The notes under the pieces: model-generated
What the model was told of the DNA's origin: nothing
Database searches by the model: none
The model's input: only the letters and a program-made list of their open reading frames with translations
Assembly (NCBI RefSeq): GCF_021215455.1
Contig: NZ_JAJPWV010000001.1
Span: 682,001 to 746,000, forward strand
Length of the DNA: 64,000 bases
Reading direction: 5' to 3'
DNA from: Mucilaginibacter roseus
GTDB lineage: Bacteria; Bacteroidota; Bacteroidia; Sphingobacteriales; Sphingobacteriaceae
Made by a program: the position numbers and the translations under genes
Shown: positions 57,804-64,000 of the stretch, piece after piece
Numbering within the stretch: position 1 is the first letter of the stretch
How the letters are laid out: every line of letters starts with the position of its first letter

Positions 57804-58355
57804 ATGTCAAATATTGTTCGCTTAGTTATAGCGTGTGTAATAATGGGTGCGGGTGTAACACTGTGCGCATTTGGCTTTTGGGGCTGGGGTATACCATTAT
57901 TTATATTTGGTGGCCTTGTGCTGGTAACCTTCTTTTTTAATGAAAACATGATCATCGCGCAATACTTTTTGCGTAAAGAAAATACCGAAAAAGCTGAGCA
58001 ATGGCTTGGTAAGATCACAGATTATGAAAAGCAACTGCACCGCAAGCAACATGGTTATTACAACCTGTTGGTGGGTTTGATCGAATCGCGTAGAGCACCA
58101 TTGAAGTCAGAGAAATTTTTTAAGAAGGCACTTACATTGGGTATGGGCATGTCGCATAATATCGCCTTGGCTAAACTTAGTCTGGCTGGAATAGCAATGG
58201 CTAAACGCAACAAGCGCGAGGCGCAAATGTATTTGCAGGAAGCGTCAAAACAGGATAAAAATAAGTTGCTTGCGGATCAAATAAAAATGATGAAAGCGCA
58301 GATGGCGCAAATGGATAAGCAACAGGTAGTACGCGGCGGATATCGCCAGTTTTAA
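57804..58355 (+). CDS. Membrane-anchored helical (TPR-like) protein, unknown
   Basis: Protein of 183 residues, not recognised to family level. Two N-terminal hydrophobic helices (about 5-25 and 26-46, with GFWGWGIPLFIFGG) are followed by a helical cytoplasmic domain (about 50-183), rich in Lys and Met, whose helix pairs (NLVGLIES, FFKKALTLGMGMSHNIALAKLSLAGIAMAKR) look TPR-like. It starts 75 bp from ung in the opposite direction. The terminator after it overlaps the stop of the next small gene. No role is suggested. Confidence 0.7.
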   Translation: MSNIVRLVIACVIMGAGVTLCAFGFWGWGIPLFIFGGLVLVTFFFNENMIIAQYFLRKENTEKAEQWLGKITDYEKQLHRKQHGYYNLLVGLIESRRAPLKSEKFFKKALTLGMGMSHNIALAKLSLAGIAMAKRNKREAQMYLQEASKQDKNKLLADQIKMMKAQMAQMDKQQVVRGGYRQF

Positions 58356-58361
58356 AACATT

Positions 58362-58398
58362 AATAAAAAGCGATTCAAAGAAAGTATCGCTTTTTATT
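58362..58398. terminator. Bidirectional terminator overlapping the stop of the 70-codon gene
   Basis: Arms AATAAAAAGCGAT (58362-58374) and complement (58386-58398), with T-runs on both strands. The stop codon of the minus-strand gene (58394-58396) lies in the arm. Confidence 0.85.
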
Positions 58399-58606
58399 TT
58401 TCGTCGAGGGTGCTGAAGTAACCAGGCTCCGCTGAATTACCTTGTACAGGTGTATATCTTCTCTCAGGAAACCTGAAATCATCTTCCGTTGGGTTAGAAA
58501 CCTCAACCATTTTCAAAATATTTCTGATCAGCGACAAGTCAAACGTGCTCTTGTTTAGTTTGATCAGGTATTCGTTTTCCGTTATCTCAAGGATTGAACC
58601 AGTCAT
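58394..58606 (-). CDS. Small conserved-looking hypothetical protein
   Basis: 70-residue protein, ATG at 58606, starting MTGSILEITENEYLIKLNK and ending in YFSTLDEK. It is soluble, acidic in the C-terminal half, with no known motif. The frame ends exactly at a shared terminator and lacks an overlapping gene, which supports reality. A possible mate is the neighbouring membrane protein, but nothing proves it. Confidence 0.6.
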   Translation of the reverse strand: MTGSILEITENEYLIKLNKSTFDLSLIRNILKMVEVSNPTEDDFRFPERRYTPVQGNSAEPGYFSTLDEK

Positions 58607-58722
58607 AATCTTTCTTATTTACAGTATTTAACGATAAAATTAAACAACTGTTTTTGTACGAAAGTTTTATGAATTTTAACATTTCGTTAAAAAAATGTTA
58701 TCAACGATGGTGCAAAATAAAA

Positions 58723-58759
58723 CAGGACAGTAAATTATTATCGAAAATTTACTGTCCTG
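58723..58759 (-). terminator. Terminator of lysS
   Basis: Perfect 14-bp arms (CAGGACAGTAAATT, 58723-58736, and complement, 58746-58759) followed on the minus strand by TTTTATTTTG. Confidence 0.9.
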
Positions 58760-58826
58760 CTATATATAAATGGTGCAAGTTTAATTCTGTCAATCCACAA
58801 ATTCTGCAAATTCAGGTTCAGAATAA

Positions 58827-60548
58827 TTACGCGAACCAATCCATAACCTCTTCCTTAGTAGGCATAGGTATATCCAACTTCATTTTTTTGCGCATACCGC
58901 CAAGATCATTAAATACCTTGTTTGGATTGCCTGCTTTTAGGTCTTCTACAGTATTAAAGCCCATTTTGTTAAGTACAGGTACCCATTCTGCCTTTACGCC
59001 GATATTTACAAAATCCTCAACAGTAGAAACCTTTGCTTTTTTCTCCGGGCGCATCTGCGGGAAGAACAGTACTTCCTGGATAGTGCTTTGGTTAGTCATT
59101 AACATCACTAAACGGTCAATACCGATACCCAAGCCTGATGTTGGGGGCATACCGTACTCTAACGAACGTAAAAAGTCGTCATCCATAGCCATGGCTTCCT
59201 CATCGCCACGACCGGCCAATATCAGTTGCTCCTCTAAACGCTCACGCTGATCTATCGGGTCGTTTAACTCCGAGTAAGCGTTTGCGATCTCCTTGCCGTT
59301 TACAAACAGTTCAAATCGTTCTACCAACCCCTCTTTGCTGCGGTGCTTTTTAGCAAGCGGCGTCATCTCGATAGGGTAGTCGGTAATAAAGGTTGGCTGT
59401 ATCAGGTTAGCTTCAACTTTAGCGCTGAATATCTCGTCGATCAGTTTGCCCTTACCCATAGAGCTGTCAACCTCTATAGCCAGATCGGCACAAACCTTAC
59501 GTAAACCTTCCTCGTCCATTTGTGATACATCGATGCCGGTGTATTTCAAAATAGAATCGTACATGGATAGCTTTTCGTACGGGCCTGCAAAGTTGATCTC
59601 GTTAGTGCCTACTTTTACAGCGGCTACACCATGAACAGCTTTGGCAACGGTTTCTAAACAGGCCTCCACCATGCTCATCATCCAGATATAATCTTTATAA
59701 GCAACGTAAATTTCCATTGCCGTAAACTCCGGATTGTGCGTGCGGTCCATACCCTCGTTGCGGAACATCTTGCCAAACTCATATACCCCATCAAACCCGG
59801 CAACGATCAACCTCTTCAAGTAAAGCTCATTAGCTATACGCAGGTATAAAGGCATATCCAGCGTGTTGTGGTGTGTTTTAAAAGGCCTTGCCGCCGCGCC
59901 GCCGTGTATGGCTTGCAGTATTGGGGTTTCAACCTCCATCCAGCCCTGCGCGTTAAAATAATTACGCATAGCACTGATCACTTTTGAACGGTTGATGAAG
60001 ATCTGTTTAAAATCCGGATTTACCGTTAAATCCACATAACGCTGGCGGTAACGCAGCTCCGGGTCGGTAAAACCATCATATATATTGCCTTCCTCGTCGC
60101 GCTTAACCACCGGTAGCGGTTTTAGCGATTTTGAAAGGATGGTCAGCTCTTGCGTATGTACTGATATTTCGCCGGTTTGGGTCAAAAATACAAAGCCCTT
60201 AACGCCAACATAATCGCCAATATCAAGCAGTTTTTTAAATACGGTGTTGTATAAAGTTTTGTCCTCGTCAGGGCAAATATCATCACGTTTGATGTACACC
60301 TGCACGCGGCCGGTAGTATCCTGTATCTCAAAAAAGGATGCGCTGCCCATAATACGGCGCGTCATGATACGGCCGGCAATGGTTACCTGTTTATAAGCAT
60401 CGGGGTTGCTGCTAAAATTTTCGTTAATGTCCTTAGCCCAGGCGTCAACTTTATATTCTTCGGCCGGGTAGGGGTCAATACCTAAATCGCGTAGATCTTG
60501 TAACGATTTGCGACGTAAAATTTCCTGTTCGGATAGCGCAATGCTCAT
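58827..60548 (-). CDS. lysS: Lysyl-tRNA synthetase, class II
   Basis: Charges tRNA-Lys; 573 residues. The N-terminal OB anticodon-binding domain (about 55-150, with [20 protein letters not shown]) leads to the class II core: motif 1 region ([11 protein letters not shown]), motif 2 ([20 protein letters not shown], about 263-282) and motif 3 ([13 protein letters not shown], about 495-507). About 70 C-terminal residues beyond motif 3 ([19 protein letters not shown]) are an extra helix-hairpin-like tail found in related Bacteroidetes. -7 box at 60576-60583. Divergent from alaS. Confidence 0.97.
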   Translation of the reverse strand: MSIALSEQEILRRKSLQDLRDLGIDPYPAEEYKVDAWAKDINENFSSNPDAYKQVTIAGRIMTRRIMGSASFFEIQDTTGRVQVYIKRDDICPDEDKTLYNTVFKKLLDIGDYVGVKGFVFLTQTGEISVHTQELTILSKSLKPLPVVKRDEEGNIYDGFTDPELRYRQRYVDLTVNPDFKQIFINRSKVISAMRNYFNAQGWMEVETPILQAIHGGAAARPFKTHHNTLDMPLYLRIANELYLKRLIVAGFDGVYEFGKMFRNEGMDRTHNPEFTAMEIYVAYKDYIWMMSMVEACLETVAKAVHGVAAVKVGTNEINFAGPYEKLSMYDSILKYTGIDVSQMDEEGLRKVCADLAIEVDSSMGKGKLIDEIFSAKVEANLIQPTFITDYPIEMTPLAKKHRSKEGLVERFELFVNGKEIANAYSELNDPIDQRERLEEQLILAGRGDEEAMAMDDDFLRSLEYGMPPTSGLGIGIDRLVMLMTNQSTIQEVLFFPQMRPEKKAKVSTVEDFVNIGVKAEWVPVLNKMGFNTVEDLKAGNPNKVFNDLGGMRKKMKLDIPMPTKEEVMDWFA

Positions 60549-60575
60549 AGTAAAAAGGTGTTTTTATTAAGGCTG

Positions 60576-60583
60576 CAAAAATA
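60576..60583 (-). promoter_or_regulatory. -7 promoter box of lysS
   Basis: TATTTTTG on the minus strand, matching TAnnTTTG, 27 bases before ATG 60548. Confidence 0.5.
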
Positions 60584-60664
60584 GGTATTTTTTATGTAAG
60601 GGCATATTAAACGCCTAACCTTATATTAAACAATAAATTCGGTAACAATAAACCGATTAATAAT

Positions 60665-60672
60665 TACTTTTG
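60665..60672 (+). promoter_or_regulatory. -7 promoter box of alaS
   Basis: TACTTTTG, matching TAnnTTTG. The longest frame starts with the TTG inside it (60670), which is why ATG 60694 was chosen as the start. Confidence 0.55.
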
Positions 60673-60693
60673 CACTCCAAAATTATACTGTAC

Positions 60694-63495
60694 ATGACAG
60701 CTAACGAGATACGCAAAGCTTTTCTGGATTTTTTTGCTTCTAAAGGCCATACCATTGTGCCATCGGCACCTATCGTAGTTAAAAACGACCCTACACTGAT
60801 GTTCACAAACGCGGGCATGAACCAGTTTAAGGATATATTTTTAGGCGAGGCCCCGGCAAAAAGTTCACGCGTGGTTGATACCCAACGCTGTCTGCGTGTA
60901 TCGGGCAAGCATAATGATCTGGAAGAGGTGGGTATTGATACCTATCACCATACCATGTTCGAGATGCTGGGCAACTGGAGCTTCGGCGACTACTTTAAAA
61001 AAGATGCCATTGCCTGGAGTTGGGAGTTGCTAACCGAAGTATATAAATTACCTAAAGACCGCCTTTATGTAACCTATTTTGAGGGTGACGCCAAAGAAGG
61101 ACTGGAGACAGATACCGAAACGCTGGAACTTTGGAAACGGTATGTTGACGAAAGCCATATACTGCCTGGCAATAAAAAGGATAACTTTTGGGAAATGGGT
61201 GAAACCGGCCCATGCGGACCGTGCTCTGAAATTCATTTTGACAGCCGCCCGGATAGCGAGCGCGCTGAGGTTGATGGTGCGAAATTGGTAAATGCCGACC
61301 ACGACCAGGTGATCGAGATATGGAATAACGTATTTATGCAGTTCAACCGCCTGAAGGATGGTTCGCTGCAACAGTTACCTGCCAAGCATGTGGACACGGG
61401 TATGGGCTTTGAGCGTTTGGTGCGCGTGCTGCAAGGCAAAACTTCAAATTATGATACCGATATTTTTCAGCCGCTGATACAGTTTATTGCGGAGAAAAGC
61501 GGTAAACAATATAACGCCGCTGCCAAACCAGGACAGGATGGTTGGAACGAAGCGGTTGCCATGCGTGTATTGGCCGATCACATACGTGCCATTAGCTTTG
61601 CTATCGCCGATGGGCAACTGCCATCAAACAATAAAGCGGGATATGTTATCCGCAGAATATTACGTAGGGCGGTACGTTACTCATACCAATACTTAGGCTT
61701 CAAAGATCCTTTTATTAACCAACTGGTGCTGATTTTAGCAGAGCAGTTTAAAGGTGTATTTGATGAATTGTGGGAGCAGAAGGATTTTGTTCAAAAAGTG
61801 ATAACCGAGGAAGAAGTATCTTTTTTAAGGACGTTAGATAATGGAATAAATATCTTTGAAAACGAAATTTTCAAGGAAATAAGAGAAGCGGTAACTACTA
61901 TCAGTAAATACGCAAAAGAAAATAATGTCTCTCCGTTTGTACTTTCCATTGCAAAGTCATTTGATGAAATAGATTTAAATAGAGCAAAAGAAGCTGAAAC
62001 TAAATTGAGTCAAATTACTGAGGCTTTAAAAGAAATAGGAAAAACAGCAGAAGTAAAAGGTGATATAGCGTTTAAACTGCAAGATACGTTTGGATTTCCA
62101 CTCGATCTCACTGAACTTATGGCCAGGGAGAAAGGTTTTCAGGTTGATATGATTGGTTTTAATAAAGCGCTCGAACAACAAAAATCACGTTCCCGCGCTG
62201 CTACCGCTATTGATACCGGCGATTGGATCGTATTAAAACAAGACGATGCTGTTGAGTTTGTCGGCTATGATGAAACCGAAGCAGTTGCCCACGTGGTAAA
62301 ATACCGCAAGGTTACGGCTAAAGGGAAGGAGCAATACCAGATAGTTTTAGATAAAACACCTTTTTACGCTGAGAGTGGTGGCCAAGTGGGTGATAAAGGC
62401 GAACTGGTTTTTCCGGATGGAGAAATTGTTTATGTTACCGATACTAAGAAAGAGAACGGCCTTACCGTTCATTTTACCGATAGCTTACCCGAGGGCATTA
62501 GCGATGCGCTAACCGCCATTGTTGAACCTGCTTTGCGCCATAGCAGCGAAAGTAACCACTCGGCTACGCACTTACTGCATGCCGCGCTTAAACAGGTTTT
62601 GGGTACACATGTAAACCAAAAAGGTTCACTGGTTAATGCTGATTACCTGCGTTTTGATTTTTCGCACTTTGCTAAAGTAACAGACGAGGAGATCGCACAG
62701 ATAGAAGCAATAGTTAACGCCAAAATTCGCGAGAACATCAGTCTTAAAGAAGAGCGTAACGTACCATACCAGCAAGCCTTAAGCAGTGGCGTAACCGCCC
62801 TGTTCGGCGAGAAGTATGGCGATTTTGTTCGCGTAATTACTTTTGATGATGACTTTAGTAAGGAGCTTTGCGGTGGTACACACGTAAAAGCAACCGGGCA
62901 AATCGGTTTCTTTAAAATAACCAGCGAAAGCGCCGTGGCTGCCGGTGTGCGCCGTATCGAAGCTATTACCGGTATTGCTGCCGAGAATTACATCAACGCC
63001 CAAAGTTTGCTGATTAACCAGTTAAAGGAGCTGCTTAAAAACCCGAAGGATATTACCAAAAGCATCGAGAGCCTGATCAACGAAAATGCAGGACTGAAAA
63101 AAGAGCTTGAAAAAAGCGTATTAGAAAAAGCTGCCGGTTTAAAGGATGATCTGGCCAAAACGGCTGAGAATATTAATGGTATCAACTTTATTGCCCAAAA
63201 AGTGGCGCTGCCAAATGCTGATGCCATCAAGAATTTGGCTTATAGCTTAAAGGATATCGTTGGCGACCTGTTCCTAGTGCTGGCTGCCGATATTGACGGC
63301 AAGCCAAGCCTTACCGTTATGATAGCCGAAAATTTGGTAAAAGATAAAGGCCTGAACGCGGGTACTATTGTACGCGAGTTGGCTAAGGAAATACAAGGTG
63401 GCGGTGGTGGTCAGCCATTTTACGCAACTGCCGGTGGTAAAGATGTTAGCGGTATTGACAGGGCTCTCGAAAAAGCAAAGAGTTTTGTAGCCTAA
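60694..63495 (+). CDS. alaS: Alanyl-tRNA synthetase with AT-rich internal insertion
   Basis: Charges and proofreads tRNA-Ala; 933 residues, where about 870 is normal. The catalytic core starts TANEIRKAFLDFFASKGH, with CLRVSGKHNDLEEVG (about 65-80) and the GDYFKK region. The editing domain has HSATH (about 623-627) and CGGTH (about 727-731), and a DHHA1-type domain ends the protein (GGGGGQPFYATAGG). A lysine/glutamate-rich insertion of about 54 residues (about 388-445, 61855-62030) separates NIFENEI from KLQDTFGFPLDLT. That stretch is much more AT-rich than its neighbours and uses AGA codons. The start is ATG 60694. Confidence 0.95.
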   Translation: MTANEIRKAFLDFFASKGHTIVPSAPIVVKNDPTLMFTNAGMNQFKDIFLGEAPAKSSRVVDTQRCLRVSGKHNDLEEVGIDTYHHTMFEMLGNWSFGDYFKKDAIAWSWELLTEVYKLPKDRLYVTYFEGDAKEGLETDTETLELWKRYVDESHILPGNKKDNFWEMGETGPCGPCSEIHFDSRPDSERAEVDGAKLVNADHDQVIEIWNNVFMQFNRLKDGSLQQLPAKHVDTGMGFERLVRVLQGKTSNYDTDIFQPLIQFIAEKSGKQYNAAAKPGQDGWNEAVAMRVLADHIRAISFAIADGQLPSNNKAGYVIRRILRRAVRYSYQYLGFKDPFINQLVLILAEQFKGVFDELWEQKDFVQKVITEEEVSFLRTLDNGINIFENEIFKEIREAVTTISKYAKENNVSPFVLSIAKSFDEIDLNRAKEAETKLSQITEALKEIGKTAEVKGDIAFKLQDTFGFPLDLTELMAREKGFQVDMIGFNKALEQQKSRSRAATAIDTGDWIVLKQDDAVEFVGYDETEAVAHVVKYRKVTAKGKEQYQIVLDKTPFYAESGGQVGDKGELVFPDGEIVYVTDTKKENGLTVHFTDSLPEGISDALTAIVEPALRHSSESNHSATHLLHAALKQVLGTHVNQKGSLVNADYLRFDFSHFAKVTDEEIAQIEAIVNAKIRENISLKEERNVPYQQALSSGVTALFGEKYGDFVRVITFDDDFSKELCGGTHVKATGQIGFFKITSESAVAAGVRRIEAITGIAAENYINAQSLLINQLKELLKNPKDITKSIESLINENAGLKKELEKSVLEKAAGLKDDLAKTAENINGINFIAQKVALPNADAIKNLAYSLKDIVGDLFLVLAADIDGKPSLTVMIAENLVKDKGLNAGTIVRELAKEIQGGGGGQPFYATAGGKDVSGIDRALEKAKSFVA

Positions 63496-63509
63496 CAAAA
63501 TTCTGGCAT

Positions 63510-63555
63510 AATAGAAATGGTCGGTTATTTTTATATATAACCGACCATTTCTATT
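63510..63555. terminator. Bidirectional terminator between alaS and aroQ
   Basis: Perfect 19-bp arms (63510-63528 and 63537-63555) around an 8-base AT loop. Both genes converge on it. Confidence 0.9.
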
Positions 63556-63567
63556 ATTTAAAGCTGA

Positions 63568-63981
63568 TTACAGCAAACTTTCAATCGCCAAACGGTAAGA
63601 GTCCATTCCAAAGCCTGCTATAACGCCTTTACAGTTTTTGGCCAGCATGGATGAATGCCTGAATTCCTCTCGCTTATATACATTACTTATATGCACCTCC
63701 ACCACTGGAGTATTGATACCAGCAATAGCGTCGCCGATAGCTACGGAGGTATGGGTATAAGCTCCGGCATTTATTACGATACCGTCAAACGTAAAGCCAA
63801 CTTCATGCAGTTTATTTATAATTTCGCCCTCTACATTGCTTTGGTAGTAGCTTATAGTAATATCAGGGTAGCGGGCTACCAGTTGTTCAAGGTAGCTTTC
63901 AAAACTGGCATCGCCGTAAATGGATTTTTCGCGTACGCCAAGCAGGTTTAAATTAGGGCCGTTAATTATCTGTATATTCAT
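63568..63981 (-). CDS. aroQ: 3-dehydroquinate dehydratase, type II
   Basis: Shikimate-pathway enzyme of 137 residues that dehydrates 3-dehydroquinate. It starts QIINGPNLNLLGVREKSIYG (3-22), with the catalytic Tyr in the SIYG lid region, and shows VINAGAYTHTSVAI (about 72-85) and VEVHISNVYKREEFRHSSML (about 94-113), typical of type II. Start set at ATG 63981. The TTG at 63990 overlaps a -7 box (63988-63995), so the nine extra bases are probably untranslated. Confidence 0.95.
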   Translation of the reverse strand: MNIQIINGPNLNLLGVREKSIYGDASFESYLEQLVARYPDITISYYQSNVEGEIINKLHEVGFTFDGIVINAGAYTHTSVAIGDAIAGINTPVVEVHISNVYKREEFRHSSMLAKNCKGVIAGFGMDSYRLAIESLL

Positions 63982-63987
63982 GGTGCC

Positions 63988-63995
63988 CAAACTTA
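63988..63995 (-). promoter_or_regulatory. -7 promoter box of aroQ
   Basis: TAAGTTTG on the minus strand, matching TAnnTTTG, 6 bases before ATG 63981. The TTG start at 63990 is part of it. Confidence 0.5.
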
Positions 63996-64000
63996 GGTAT

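Noticed and set aside
60670..60693. Extra N-terminal residues of alaS from TTG
   Set aside because: The TTG is part of the -7 box TACTTTTG; AlaRS proteins begin at the TANEIR region.

Overview
The window looks like chromosomal DNA of a Bacteroidota member, most likely family Sphingobacteriaceae (Mucilaginibacter/Pedobacter-like). The reasons are a PorP/SprF porin next to a giant PKD protein with a type IX secretion C-terminal domain, many Bacteroidetes -7 promoter boxes (TAnnTTTG) just before start codons, almost no Shine-Dalgarno sequences, a GH78 rhamnosidase, SpmAB and CtlX. The genus is inference. No rRNA, tRNA, CRISPR array, prophage or insertion sequence was recognised. Nearly all of it reads as core housekeeping DNA with small accessory patches.

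Layout. 0.1-6.8 kb: a three-PAS histidine kinase, an ABC-F ATPase with one degenerate ATP site, a RecD/Pif1-like helicase, and a membrane histidine kinase that overlaps the helicase gene tail to tail. 6.9-10.3 kb: ClpB and an RluA-type pseudouridine synthase, followed by a patch of palindromic repeats. 10.6-14.4 kb: a siderophore-interacting reductase, an AraC regulator and a FUSC-family membrane protein. 14.5-16.5 kb: a zinc-homeostasis-like locus with a Fur/Zur regulator, a perfect 37-bp palindrome, a COG0523 (CobW-like) GTPase and a 48-residue DUF2256 protein. 16.6-22.8 kb: an XRE-PAS regulator, then the mutagenic repair cassette imuA-imuB-dnaE2. 22.8-27.2 kb: two guanidino-group hydrolases (CtlX and an arginine-deiminase homologue) divergent from argS. 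27.2-32.1 kb: an NtrC-type regulator and the pta-ackA acetate operon. 32.2-39.4 kb: GH78 rhamnosidase, Tat-exported phospholipase C, small unknown genes, an OsmC protein and a candidate small RNA. 39.4-46.0 kb: PorP/SprF, the 1398-residue PKD/CHU_C protein and SpmAB. 46.1-49.6 kb: OsmC-metZ and an OmpA-family protein. 49.6-54.8 kb: acetate transporter plus SRPBCC protein, gpmA, and an mtaB-lgt-suhB run. 55.0-64.0 kb: nfu, purB, ung, two unknown small genes, lysS, alaS with an AT-rich in-frame insertion, and aroQ.

Functional links. The imuA-imuB-dnaE2 genes form one tight operon for damage-induced mutagenesis. The Fur/Zur gene and the GTPase diverge around a near-ideal operator. ADI plus CtlX could together take arginine to citrulline to ornithine without carbamoyl phosphate. 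Pta, AckA and the AceTr-type transporter form an acetate module split over two loci.

Start codons were moved where the longest reading frame began inside a TAnnTTTG box: rluA, the FUSC gene, fur, mtaB, alaS and aroQ. In ung and the rhamnosidase the start was moved to the ATG that fits the known N-terminus. No clearly new system was proven. The best leads are the imu cassette behind an XRE-PAS regulator, the Zur/COG0523/DUF2256 locus, the AT-rich insert in alaS, and the candidate small RNA near 38.4 kb.
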